Positions 21,196 to 32,271 are shown, counted from the stretch's first letter. The stretch is 64,000 bases of DNA from Halichondria panicea (GCF_963675165.1 NC_087379.1:2050201-2114200), one strand, 5' to 3'. Notes: generated by a model not told the origin, from the letters alone. Made by a program: numbers and translations.

Positions 21196-23004
21196 CTAGT
21201 TCGTAGGATTGTGAAGTCTGTATCTGTCTGGATTATCTACTCTGTCTGGTAGATCTTCCTCTAAGCCGTTGTCAGTGTTCATGTAGCCTTGTCTCCACGC
21301 TCTGATTCGACTGATGAGTGTGTTCATTGTTCTCATTCTTGACAGTATCCAGTAAACAGTAAGGCAAGTCATGTAGACGAGTGGGATGATTGCCACGACA
21401 ACTCGGAGTGCTTTGCTTATTTTCAAGACAAGGATTGATTTTAAACTTGAGAAGTTGGTGGTTTCTCCAATAGTATAGAAAGCTGCCAAAAAGGCCCAAA
21501 AAGTGATATCAATTTTAGCGTACTTTGACAAATGTTTCTTGTATGGTTGAATAGCTGCTGTAAGTACAATGATGATTATAATTATGAGTACTATAAAGGA
21601 GCTATAGTTGCCATCTAGTATCATAGCATAAGTTAGAGTCAGTGAAACGCGACCTACCAAAGGCACCGCTGCAAACCAGCGATAATCTCGTGTTCCATCT
21701 GTTCCGTTCTTGTAGTAACCCTGAAAAGAGTCCATCAGTGCATGGATTATTCGACCCTTGATTTTGCAGCAGTTCAAAGCATTTTGGCAACACTTCAGTT
21801 GGTAGAAAAGAAGAAAACTCGTTGCTATGATCAGTAATCCAGAACAGGTTATTGCTGGGACAGCATATGGAATATGTTCATTCCCAAAGTACTCGATGGT
21901 AGCGTCATTGTACAGCACCCAAGTAATGTTGTCGTTTGTGATGCTATAAGCTCTTACTGGAATAAGTAGGTCAGCAGACACAAAGAAAAACTTGCTATAT
22001 GAAAGCACAAAGAAAGTAGCATAAGCATCAATTACTGTAGTCTTACTCTCCCAGTTTCTACGCACAAGTGTGAATACATGACGGAATGGTCTCCACAAGA
22101 TGACTACTAGTCTAAAGTTTCTAGCATGTAACTCGATCAAGATATACGAGACAACAGTCAACATTAGTGGGTAGATAGCCACTGCATAGTCCAGAGCTAA
22201 GACTGTGAGTGTGGACACATCAAGACAAATGTCTAGATCAAGAATTCTAAAAAAGTCTAAATTCCAAATTTCGTACATAAGTTCAATTATCTGAATAGGA
22301 ACCTTCGACTCAGGGTGATTATGATTATACGTTACAACACCTCGACTGTAAGTAGGTATGGATATTATCTGGCTGAAAATAATGTAGCCATGGAGATGAG
22401 AAGAGTTTGCATTGATCTTGAAGAATAGGACCAGAAAGTAAAATACTGTAAGTGGACCGAATGCTACGAGAATGTACTTCCAGATATTTCTGTTCCTCTC
22501 AGGGCATTTCACACATCTCATGTCGTAAGAGTAAGCCAGTGGAGAGTGTCCAGGTAGACACCTCCCACACAGTCTTCCTGTTCTGTTCCACCTCTCCTCA
22601 CACATGAATTGATTTAGTTGGGATAGATCTTTTGGCAATGGAAGGTAGTCACTTTTGTAACGATTCTTCTCACAGTTTTCAATGCAATTCCCTTGAATCA
22701 ACTGATTGGTCACATTGTCAAATGTCACACAGTGGCAACGAAGAACAGACAGCTGCAGTGTATCTTTGTCACATCTGAGTGCATAATGATTCATCAACTC
22801 ATCTTTGCAAATGCACTTCGTTTTGTTGCATTCGGTCCATGGCAGACAATCGATGTCTGCTTTACAACTGTGTGGTTGAGTGCTACCTTGTGTCCATTCA
22901 TCTTTTTGACATTGCATAGAACTAGCAGACAACAGTATAATATATAGGATTGCTAGCACATTCATAACTTGGCTTTGGAACTTCTTCTTTGAGCTCATGA
23001 TCAC
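21196..23004 (-). CDS. Cys-rich multipass membrane receptor-like protein, 602 aa
   Basis: Single exon. An N-terminal signal anchor (MNVLAILYIILLSASS) is followed by a luminal/extracellular region of about 150 residues with many Cys (CKADIDCLPWTEC, CKCIC-like pairs, RCHC). The conserved juxtamembrane motif is GRLCGRCLPGHSPLAYS...RCVKCPER. About eight to ten hydrophobic helices run through residue 570 (for example YILVAFGPLTVFYFLVLFF and SSFIVLIIIIIIVLTAAI), and a short Asp/Arg-rich tail follows. Several N-x-S/T sites lie in the ectodomain. It belongs to a large, uncharacterised invertebrate family (a CGxCxxGxSP box before a multipass region). Function is unknown; a cell-surface receptor or channel-like role is only a guess. 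The first Met (23004) and the Met at residue 14 are both possible starts. Confidence 0.82.
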   Translation of the reverse strand: MIMSSKKKFQSQVMNVLAILYIILLSASSMQCQKDEWTQGSTQPHSCKADIDCLPWTECNKTKCICKDELMNHYALRCDKDTLQLSVLRCHCVTFDNVTNQLIQGNCIENCEKNRYKSDYLPLPKDLSQLNQFMCEERWNRTGRLCGRCLPGHSPLAYSYDMRCVKCPERNRNIWKYILVAFGPLTVFYFLVLFFKINANSSHLHGYIIFSQIISIPTYSRGVVTYNHNHPESKVPIQIIELMYEIWNLDFFRILDLDICLDVSTLTVLALDYAVAIYPLMLTVVSYILIELHARNFRLVVILWRPFRHVFTLVRRNWESKTTVIDAYATFFVLSYSKFFFVSADLLIPVRAYSITNDNITWVLYNDATIEYFGNEHIPYAVPAITCSGLLIIATSFLLFYQLKCCQNALNCCKIKGRIIHALMDSFQGYYKNGTDGTRDYRWFAAVPLVGRVSLTLTYAMILDGNYSSFIVLIIIIIIVLTAAIQPYKKHLSKYAKIDITFWAFLAAFYTIGETTNFSSLKSILVLKISKALRVVVAIIPLVYMTCLTVYWILSRMRTMNTLISRIRAWRQGYMNTDNGLEEDLPDRVDNPDRYRLHNPTN

Positions 23005-24680
23005 AAAATATAATTTGCTGTTTAATCATTCTTCAATTTATTCTAGCAGTTTCGTAATTATTGTGAGTACACTGTATAGATGCTTTAATTAGCTGTGTAA
23101 GCAACACTATGTTTCTTCTCCAAATGGTGCATATATTATGCTATTATGTTTAGAGTTGTGAATTCAACATTGGGGTACTTACCATTCCTATAAACATGTT
23201 GTTTATAGTCAAATACACAATTAAATTAAAGTACAGATTTTAATCACACCAATGCATAATTATGCATGTGCGCTCATTATTCTTAGAAACGTTGAGTCGC
23301 GGTATAAGATATAAGGTATGAAAGAGAATATCTTTTCAAAACAGCCAGCACATCTCTGTTGACAATCAGGTTCCCTGCAGTGTAAGATGATATACAAAGC
23401 AATAACAACAATGAAAATCTGCTTCTCTATACTCCTAACTATACATGTTGATTTCTCAATTCCACTGGTGCAGATAATGTACAACAACAGTATAATAGTG
23501 CCATACAAGTTGCCATTAATTTTAGCATAGTACACACATAGTTTAAGTAGTACTAAATAATTATTTCGAGGAAACTTTCGCGGAATGACCATTAGAAACG
23601 TTTTTGCGGATTTAATATTCGCTGAATAGTAGCCTTTTTGCAGCATGCATACATTGCGATATTAATTGGGGGTATAAATGTTTGCGGTAGATGCTTGATC
23701 AGCGAAAACCATGAACATTTATACCCTCGAAAAATATACCCGCTATACAGTATATACGTAATGTGCTATAAGCTTAGCAGACTATAATTATGGTTCCTTA
23801 TACACATGTACCATATAATTTTACCCAAGATCACAATGGCAGTATACAGGCCTTCCACTGACATTTACCACTATACGTAAGAGAGTGGTGTGTGTGCGTA
23901 CAAGGAGCATAATGAGCTAGATGATTCAATTGCTATCAAGCTGCTTGTGTGGATATGTGAGGGGGCAGTAGGAAGATAAGGTTTGAGTGGATATTAGTTA
24001 ATGTACAGTGCAAAGGGATTTATGGCTGCATGTATACATCAATTCAATTCATTCAGCAATATTATACATAATTATAACTATACAGCACAAACCTATATAG
24101 ACCAGGTAAGCTACGTTTACTTTTCAATGAGAGGGAAGTGTTGCAGGATGGTGTTCACGTCAATTCTGTTGAGTATCATGAGTTTGCAGTGAGTGGCTGC
24201 TCTCACAGTCGCAGTGCGGGGGACACCACCAAATAGGAAACCATGCAAGCTGTGGGGGGGAGGCAATTACAAAAACAGATTGTTGAGGCAGTGGATTTAT
24301 ATATGTACCACTTGTAGAACCGGTATTGATAGCAATTAATCATGACTAAACAATTACATGTACCTCTCCGATGTATTTAGCTGCCTATACCGAGGATAGT
24401 AGTGACCACCACCTGACTTAAATCTTCAGCAAGAATCTGAATTCCCGGAAAATATGGTACAATAGTGCATGAGTAAAAACAATAGCAAGTGGGTAGGCTA
24501 CAGGTGTGCATGTGATAAACATGGCGAAGTCATTATGCAGCTTAACAATGCCAATGGTATCAAACAAACACGTGATTCGTATCAGGGTGACCATACAAGG
24601 AATCTTAGAGCTTAAAGGTAGATCTCATAACAATTTGCAGTTTTCTAAGTAAGAGTATGAGCTAAATCCTTACGCTTGAA
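23005..24680. other. Intergenic between receptor and kinase-Kelch genes
   Basis: Mostly AT-rich. At about 23555-23755 is an eroded MITE-like segment (TTTCGAGGAAACTTTCGCGG, then CCCTCGAAAAATATACCCGC) related to the 52782 family. A G-run lies near 24255. No supported exon. Confidence 0.45.
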
Positions 24681-26939
24681 ATGGTCGAGGAAAGACATCC
24701 AAGGCCAGAGGAGCAATTGTTTAGTTTTAGAAATGTGCAGCTATTCAAGAATGAAATCCTTGGTACTGGTTCTATGGAACTGTGTATAAAGCCAAGTGTG
24801 ACCAGCTATTCTGTGCTGCCAAAATCCTGTATCCAGCGTTACTCAAAAGGCATGATGATCCTGATCCTGGCTTTGAGCATAGACAACCTTTCCAGAGATT
24901 TGAATTAGAATGTCGATTTCTTAAAAGCATTAACCATCCCAATATTGTGCAGTACTTGGGGACCTATTGCGATCCCGACACAAATGCACCAGTTCTTCTC
25001 ATGGAGCTCATGGACGAGAGTCTGACACACTTCCTGGAGTCATCACCTGGAGACATTCCCTACCACATCCAAGTCAACCTCTCCTATGACATAGCTCAAG
25101 CACTTGCCTTTCTCCACTCCAATGAGATCGTCCATCGCGACCTCTCCAGCAACAATGTCCTACTATTAGTCAGGCCGTGCTAAAGTTGCCGATTTTGGAA
25201 TGTCTAAAATAATAGCCACTGGTAGAGTGCACTTCGCAATGATGACAACATGCCCTGGTACACCAGCCTTCATGCCTCCTGAATCTTTAGATGAGCTACC
25301 AGTGTACACTGACAAAATAGACATCTTCTCCTTTGGTGTACTGGTCATTCAAATCTTGACACAACAGTTCCCCAATCCAACAAATCGATTTGAAGTGATA
25401 CCTGACATAGTCAATCCTAACAACCCTTCCCTCAATGTAAGAGCTCAAGTGTCTGAAGTGCAACGAAGACGCGCTCACATCAACTAGCTGGACTCCACCC
25501 ACCCTTTCTTACCGACAGCTTTAAACTGTCTCAACGATGAAGAAGCTGATAGGCCAACATCACAGGGGCTTTGCTCAGCGATTAGTTTGTTAAAAATCAA
25601 AATGACATACCATGAGAGTTGTCAACAAGATAGAGGTCAGGTGATCTGTGTGAAAGATGAAATAATCTGTGTCAAAACTGAACAGGTCCAAATTAAAGAT
25701 GAAGATTTAGTCTCCAAGATTCACCAATTTCCAGAGAACCAAAGATATCAATTGGAAGCAAAAGACGCTGAGATTGAAAGATTAACGCATGAACTACATG
25801 AAACTACCAGACAAATTCATGAAAGAACAAGACAGTTAAAAGAGACAAACCAACAAATACAAGATACTGAACAAATCATCGCTCAACTTAATAAGATTGC
25901 TAGGAAAGAAACAGAAACGGAACAGAACGATACCGATGTCAAGCAACAATCACACCCTGAACGAATTCTAGGAGCCGGCACTGCCGAAACACAGGAAATA
26001 ACAGTATCAATTGAAGGTTCAACAACAACACCATATGCCACAGTTTATGACCAAATTGCTATAGTAGACGACAAAGCATATTTCAAAGCTCACGACAATG
26101 TTATATTAGAATACAGTACAACAAGTGCGAAGTGGTCAGCAATCAAGGGCCCACTTTCTAATGGCTTCTCAATAGTTAGTGTCGACAATATCCTAACAAC
26201 TGTAGGAGGAGATGGATTGCTTTCTTATTCAAATAAACTCTACTGCTACCAGAACAAAAAATGGGTCGAAAAATTTCCTCCAATGAAGTGTAAACGTCGC
26301 TTTCCAGCAGTAGTTTATGCACAGATAAATCTGGTTGTAATTGGAGGAAGCAACACCAATAAGTTTCAGGATCAATATTTCAGTCAAGGTGCAGTAGAAG
26401 TTTTGAACACCAAAACTTCACAATGGTCTGTAGTGAAGCAAATTCCACGGGGAGATCTATACACGCTTATTTCAGCCACTGTACATGACAATCATATCTA
26501 CGTACTAACAGTTGAGGAGTTTATCTTTGAAGCAGGCATAACCAGCACTTTAGGACTGGTTCCAAAATCATGCAGATCAAGTTTATTTTCTTGCTCAATA
26601 GCTAATCTGAAAAATCCAAAGTGGCAAAAATGTTCTTCCGTACCACGATTACATACATGCATTACTTCGATTAACGGACTCCTGTTGGCTATCGGTGGCT
26701 ACAAACAAATCGTTTATCCAAATCAGTACCTTGTCTCAACAGACCCTGTAAGTAACGACATTTTCGAGTACAATCAATTGAAAGACGAATGGAATATTAT
26801 TGGACAGATGTCAGTGCCAAGATCATACTGTTCAGCTGCTGCTCTTACACAAAATAAACTTATAATTGTAGGCCGTGCTCATTTATTTAACAGTTTTGAG
26901 GCCAGATCTACAGCGGACTTTGTAAACATTGACGTATAA
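24681..26939 (+). pseudogene. Protein kinase-coiled coil-Kelch protein, kinase half broken
   Basis: One continuous architecture with three lesions. (1) In the Gly-rich loop near 24770 one base is missing (GTG then TATGGAACTGTG needs a shift). The frame then runs from 24772 to about 25165 through AAKIL, the HPNIVQYLGTY motif, FLHSNEIVHRDLSSNN. (2) One extra base near 25163 moves it back before RAKVADFGMS. (3) A single in-frame TAG at 25485-25487 follows the C-lobe. Beyond the stop the same frame is open to 26939: the end of the C-lobe (DEEADRPTS), a Gln/Glu coiled coil (about 25720-25910), then roughly six Kelch-type beta-propeller repeats with WS/W and GG motifs (KWSAIKGPLSNGF, NLVVIGGSN, LLLAIGGYKQ, DEWNIIGQMSVPRSYCSA). 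From the ATG at 25587 a 450-aa Kelch protein could still be made. Sequencing error could explain some lesions. Confidence 0.8.
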
Positions 26940-27213
26940 TTGCGTAATAATGTTCCAGTGTGGCACGCACACGCATGCTGCATGCACACTCCGCCTAAGC
27001 ACTAATTAGTGTGGTATGTATGCAAATAATTTTTTTTATGTTCAATTATCGTATATATAATTATACCAGGTAAATTTAGCTAATGAAACAATTGAGCTAT
27101 TAATTTATAGTGGTGATTTTTAATTTGAAGATTATGCTGCATGACATCAATCAATAATGATCATGTGCGATATACTGGGACATAAATTAAAAAAATGAGG
27201 GATTGGAAACGGA
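26940..27213. other. 3' flank of Kelch gene
   Basis: AT-rich. GAGGGATTGGAAACGG at 27199-27214 resembles the ends of the element at 50168-51356 and abuts the Copia relic. Confidence 0.4.
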
Positions 27214-28200
27214 TAATTACATCCACGTAGTTAAGTTCCTCGAGATCTTTCACATTGAACTGTAGAGCTTCTCTATACTTCTGTGATTCTCTCAGAGCTT
27301 TCTCCAGAGATCACAATGTCGTCGACATAGACTCCTATTAGGAATGTTTCTCCTTCAGATGCAGTGTAAATACATGGATCATTAGCAGATTGGACAAAGC
27401 CCATACTCTTGAGATGAGAGTCGAGAACATAGTTCCAACATCTGGGGCTTTGTTTCAAACTGTACAGGCTGTGCTTCAGCTTACAAACTAAATGTTCCTT
27501 TCCTTCACAACAAAACCTTTTGGCTGCTTCATGTATATACTTTCTCTTCAAGATAACCATTGAGGAGCGCTGCAGTGACATCTAATTGATGTATAACTTG
27601 AGACCTTTCTGAACAGAAATAGCAACCAGGCTACGAACAGATTCAAATCGAATGACCGAACTAAATGTTTCGTCGCAATCCAAACCTAGTCTCATGAATC
27701 AGCCGCCGTTCCTTTGGAACACCGTCTGAGCACTCTTGTCATGAAGTCAATTCAAAATGGAATGTTGATTGCTCACAAAACCAATGGAATGTAATTAAAT
27801 TCGTGATCTTACGCCCACACATATTTGCTAATTGTTAATATAAATGTACAAATCTTCAAGCGAAGGCATCTCTCTCTATTTGTGTTTTGCTTGTGGTGCT
27901 AAATCTTACCCAAGGACCCCTGCTTGGCTTGCTTATGCTTCGCAGCAGCTTCTATGTACGAAGTGTTTACCATGCGTAAATGCATGCGTAATGATTATCC
28001 AAATGCGTTGAGCAAAGTGCAGTTCTTTGCTACCTCCAAGTTCATCACCTGACTGGACTTCTGCAATCTGATTGGTCAAGACGGAATTCCGTCTTGGCAC
28101 ATAAAACGATGACGAGAGTGCTCAAACGGTGTTCCAAAGGAATGGCGGCTGATTCATGAGACTAATCCAAACCATGTCTTTGTGAAAAGCCTTGTGCAAT
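27214..28200 (-). mobile_element. Ty1/Copia retrotransposon relic, reverse transcriptase part
   Basis: Minus-strand frames give Copia reverse transcriptase: AQGFSQRHGLD (28175-28200 side), DETFSSVIRFESVRSLVA, KLKHSLYSLKQSPRCWN, the YVDDI catalytic box (near 27320) and QFNVKDLEELNY. Stops and shifts show it is dead. It is cut at 28200 by the ISL2EU-like transposon and internally by the MITE at 27687-28164. The 5' continuation is at 31661-32160. No LTR was identified. Confidence 0.8.
27687..28164. mobile_element. Mutator-like MITE in Copia, 9-bp target duplication
   Basis: Inverted ends TAGTCTCATGAATCAGCC and GGCTGATTCATGAGACTA extend about 55 bases and are flanked by ATCCAAACC at 27678-27686 and 28165-28173. 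Removing the element restores the Copia reading CATGGTTTGGATTGCGACGA, which confirms the boundaries. Confidence 0.9.
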
Positions 28201-28273
28201 GGCACACTTGCATAACGTTAAATTAGAGAAGCCGTATTTACGGTCCGGGGGTTAGAGTGTTATAATTAGGGCT

Positions 28274-30183
28274 GCACGCTATAATGAAAGCGTACTGGAA
28301 TCTGACATTCCTGGAGCGTCACTCTGCGGTAGGGACCCAAGCCAGCCTAAGATTCCAGAGTTGAAGAGGTGGCTAGTTTGTCGTGGAGGATCTGTAAGGG
28401 GGAATAAAGCAGACTTGGTTGCAAGGTATATCATAATAGTTATATGCAAGCTAAAATTAATAGTGAAATAGGTCTAGAAGACTAAGTTAGATATAGCCTA
28501 GCCAGCTTCCTATTATCTTCTATGTTTTTTACAGAGTGAGAGACTACATAAAGAATGGTTGGGCTAATCAGCTGATCAATCCTGATGGTACCACTCAAGC
28601 GTGTAGTATTCCCACCGCTTCACAGCAGATGGTTTCAAATGATCAGCCGTTGGAGTGGAATTGTATTAAGACTTTGTACAAAGACCCATCTGGTGTCCTC
28701 AATTTCACTAATGCTCAGATTGTGACCTATTTGTGGCTCTACTGTTTCGGACGGTCTTCAAGCAAGTGATTTTAAAGGCATGAATCAGAACGCATCCAAT
28801 CTGTTTCAGTGTGGACATGTATAACGTATTCAAATAGGTACAGCTACCAATATTTGGGTAAGGGCAGACTACCTACCCGAGATGAAAAAGGATCGCATAT
28901 ATAAACTCTTGTTATGCCTCAATTGTCATACTTTTGACGTTCTAAGTGCACAGTGTGGATGCCCTGCTGGCAAAGGACTGGCTGCCAACTGCAAACATAT
29001 AGGTGCATTGTGCTATGCACTCGAGAGTTTCTGTAAGCATGGACAATTTCCAGATTTCCTCACTTGCACACAGAAATTGCAAGAGTGGAACAAACCCAGA
29101 AAGAAGAAAGTGGACCCTGTACCTGTTTTGGATATAAAGGAACACAATTACAAACTTAAAGGTTCATGGGGTCACGTACCCCAACTCAGTATGACCCCAG
29201 GCCTCCAAATTTTCGGTTTAAAGACGCTACCGAGCAACTAAGAACTGATCTACTCTCGTTGCCGCACTCATATGCTCTGACCACTCTATTGGTTCCTTGT
29301 ACCCAAAAAATTATGCGTGATCATTGTTACGCCGCCAGTGAAATGACAGCACCATGTAAGGATATCTTGTATTCTGAACTTGTTTGCCCTTACACCGAAG
29401 AAGAAATGAAGACAGTGTGCCCACTTATACAAAAAGCAGTATGAATGTATCCATGCTTGAAAGGCTCAGAATAGAAGAAGCTACTAGATCGCAAAATTCC
29501 TCTTCTGTCTGGTGTGTTGAACGCTCTCAGCGTATCACTGGGTCCAAATGTGCCTGTATTATTAAACAGGTAAAGAAAACCTCATCTCTTCTTCGAAGTG
29601 TGCTGTACCCTAAACCGTTAATGGACCCCTTACCTGCCCCTATCAAGTGGGGACGGGAAAATGAGAATCGTGCTCGGCTAATGTATGAAAAGCATATGAA
29701 CGCTACTGGACACCTTGGTCTGACAGTAAGACCATGTGGATTCATCATTCATCCCTGTAAGTGTTGGCTAGGAGCCTCACCTGACGGTGTCGTTGTTGAT
29801 CCCACTGCTGATATAAATTCCATGGCTGGATTACTGGAAATCAAATGCCCTTATTCTTGGCGGGACACTAAATTTAATGAAGCTTGTAAAGATCTCAATT
29901 TTTATTGTTCACTGGATAGTGCTACAGTCTAAAGCGAGATCATAGTTACTATCATCAAGTACAGTTGCAATTGTATGTCAGTTCAGATTTGTACAACTGG
30001 TGGGATTTTTGTGTTTTTAACAACCATGGAGTGATGGTTGAAAGGCTTACTCTTGATGTGGAATGGGTTCAGAAATACATTCCGCATAACATTATTTTGA
30101 TGAATTTGTGCTCCCTGAGATTGTGTATCCTAAGAATAAGCCCCCTTACATTCTGTAACTTTTCATTATTGTATTCATGTTAA
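28274..30183 (+). pseudogene. Transposon protein: SAP-like, SWIM zinc finger, YqaJ nuclease
   Basis: Exon 1 (to 28426) reads a SAP-like DNA-binding motif (ELKRWLVCRGGSVRGNKADL). Donor AG|GTATAT and acceptor ACAG (28533) join it in frame to RVRDYIKNGW. A frameshift near 28735 and a stop near 28830 break the next part. SWIM zinc finger CGCPAGKGLAANCKHIGAL at about 28955-29015. YqaJ-type exonuclease domain at 29490-29930, with the GASPDG and LEIKCPYSW catalytic-region motifs. A further frame change near 29925 precedes the YYHQVQLQLYVS segment. The protein would cooperate with the transposase during transposition, possibly as a nuclease; its role is not established here. Disrupted, so not functional. 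Confidence 0.75.
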
Positions 30184-30214
30184 TGTTTCATTCACAAAGT
30201 TTATGTCATCAACA

Positions 30215-31345
30215 ATAATTATGTGCACAGTGGAGGCCAAAAATTAGTCAATGCAGCACAAACAAAAAACATTTGGTCCGTTAAATCAGTTAGAGTATTG
30301 GGAAGAGTACGCGCAATCCGTCTTGTCTCAACCATTTCACATTCTGTCAACTGAGGCTTTTCCCTTTAGAAAGGGGGGAATGTTCAGTTTAACACCTAGT
30401 GGGGTTAGATCATCTTGAATATCAAATCCACGGTCAGCCATCACTGAATCTCCACTCTCGAGAAGTTCCAGGAAACCACTTTCTCTCGTCAATGCCCTGT
30501 ATCGGAGATACTACCGGGAAAAAGTTTCGATATAAAAATAATTGCACCTGATGGGGATATTCCAATTAAACCTTTGAATGTGTTGTTGTTTTTATAACTA
30601 GAGAATGTCATCTGCTGCACAACCGGCAAAGATGGCTTTTCCACATAAATTTCTGTAGCGTCTATTATGACCCTTGTAAACACATTTGGCATATAAGTGT
30701 TGATGACTTCTTGAGGTGGCCATATTGGAATGTCCTTTACTTTTAAATATATCCAAGTAGTAAATATTCTAGAGACAGTGGAAGTAGACACACCAAATCT
30801 ATCTGCAAGATCTTGTTCTAGGAGCCCAAGTCTTAGCCTCATAAGAACCATGAAGAATTCTTCAATTGGCAAAAGGCTTCTAGTTTGACGACCACGGGCC
30901 TTGGTGGAAGAAATTGGGGTTCCGCTACTTTCTTTCTTCTGACTATTGGAACTCCAATATATTACATGCATCATTGACTGATGGGGCCCAGATAATGGTA
31001 GCACATGATAAAGCCATCGTATGTAGGGAATCCTGTATAGAATGCTACTTTGCGATCATCGTGAGCTGTACTTTGTATTGAAATCGGAGAAACTTGTTTA
31101 GTAAGAACTTCAACAGTATGCTCAAGCTCCTCCACACGATGCAACAAATCTTCAATATCAGTTCCTATTATGTCAGTACAAACTACCTTATCACAAACAG
31201 TTCCTGATATGTGCTCGCTCTCAGGCATACGCCGATCGGTCAATGGAGATTTTTCTCTTCTCTTCTGTGATGGTTTTCTGATAGTACTTTGAGAGGCTTG
31301 TGTAGGCAGTACAAGAAGTTTCAGAGTTGGATACTCGCCACTCAT
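30215..31345 (-). pseudogene. IS5/ISL2-type DDE transposase, decayed
   Basis: Starts at 31345 with a basic/acidic leader and a coiled coil (about 31100-31180), then FYTGFPTYDGFIMCYHYLGP. The frame changes near 30980. The second frame has the helix-turn-helix region (DLADRFGVSTSTVSRIFTTW), then VIIDATEIYVEKPS (first catalytic Asp) and FSSYKNNNTFKGLIGISPSG. Another shift at about 30490 leads to [13 protein letters not shown] (second Asp), with a stop in the PPF motif. The block that should carry the third acidic residue (HVERA type) is deleted: the sequence jumps from ETRRIA to RTLPNTL. An inactive enzyme. Confidence 0.78.
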
Positions 31346-31660
31346 TAGCAGTCGCTTGCCTCCGGGGAAATGTTCACTACAAACTCGAGAATTATCAGTT
31401 AAGGTAAGTTCTTACGACCAATCTTGTGGATCCAAGTCTTCAAGAGTGGCTTGTTTTGTAGAGGCAGCCGATGGAAAGAAAGGTGACTATCACGTACCGA
31501 TTTATTGCTACAGCCTGGCACTACACAAAAGTGCACCATGTCCGATGTATATAGCTAAAAGCGCGCTAGCAGCTATAGCTAGCTCTGCACAATAATTATT
31601 ACACTCTAATCCCCGGACCGTAAATACGGCTTTTCTAATTTAACGTTATGCAAGCGTGCC

Positions 31661-32160
31661 ATTAAGCGAGCTTTGAATATTTTCACCAGCACCAGTTTTT
31701 CGTTTAAATACTCATATTTGTTTCCAACGAGTTTGCGGTCTTTGGGTAGCTTGACAAGATCCCAGACATTATTGGAATAGATTGAATCCATCTCCTTCTG
31801 CATTGCCACTTCCCACTGCGCCTTTTCAGAACTTCTAAGAGCTCTTCCACTTGAGGATTCAGACAACATCACGACTGTGAATCACTTTTGAGGCGTCACA
31901 TCGTACAGACGGTGGCCATTCCTCTGTGCAGCATAACAAAGGAAAATACATTTCTTTGCTTTGGAATAGAGCTTCTTCCGTTGATCCTTGGGCACATGCA
32001 AATACACAACACACCTAAATGCTTTAAGATGCTTCACATAGGGTTTCTTACCATCCCAGGCGGCTTCAAAGGATGTTTTGTTACTTCTGTTGAGCAGATA
32101 GGATTCTGTAGACAAAGCTTCAGCCCATAATTGATGTGGTATATATAGCTGCTGATCGAC
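31661..32160 (-). mobile_element. Copia relic, integrase C-terminal part and RT start
   Basis: The minus strand encodes LWAEALSTESYLLNRS, FRCVVYLHVPKDQRKKL, KCIFLCYAAQRNGHRLYD (integrase C-terminal region), then WEVAMQKEMDSIYSNNVWDL and KARLMA (RT start). It is the 5' side of the relic split by the transposon at 28201-31660. Broken by a stop between the two open pieces (31882-32259 and 31606-31872). Confidence 0.8.
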
Positions 32161-32184
32161 ACTAATAGAGCTCAGATGATAAAA

Positions 32185-32271
32185 TGTCCTGGGACACCAG
32201 CCTTTATATACCTCCCGAAGATTTAGACGATTCACTAGTGCACACCCAAAAATTAACAAACTGATAGTCCA
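32185..32271 (+). pseudogene. Kinase activation-segment fragment
   Basis: The plus strand reads CPGTPAF, then after one extra base PPEDLDDSLVHTQKLTN. This matches CPGTPAFMPPESLDELPVYT of the kinase at 24681 (25250-25310). Only this scrap remains; it borders the Copia relic directly, so the retroelement probably landed in, or rearranged with, a kinase gene copy. Confidence 0.5.

Larger units (their letters stand above)
28201..31660. mobile_element. ISL2EU-like DNA transposon, 3,460 bp, inserted in Copia
   Basis: Terminal inverted repeats of about 67 bases with four mismatches (GGCACACTTGCATAACGTTA at the left; the right end is the complement of GGCACGCTTGCATAACGTTA), flanked by AT/AT (28199-28200, 31661-31662). 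Excision in silico restores a Copia KARL-I-AQGFSQ reading, so both ends and the 2-bp duplication are secure. It carries a DDE transposase (minus) and a SAP-SWIM-YqaJ protein (plus). My recollection is that the ISL2EU superfamily combines an IS5-like transposase, a YqaJ nuclease and 2-bp duplications; the superfamily call should be checked by alignment. Confidence 0.85.

Noticed and set aside
24681-26939. Two separate genes (kinase and Kelch)
   Set aside because: The C-lobe and Kelch part are in one frame separated by a single TAG, and the coiled coil follows directly, so one gene with a lesion is simpler.
28201-31660. Viral or phage insertion because of the YqaJ domain
   Set aside because: Terminal inverted repeats, an AT target duplication, an intron and a DDE transposase show a eukaryotic DNA transposon.
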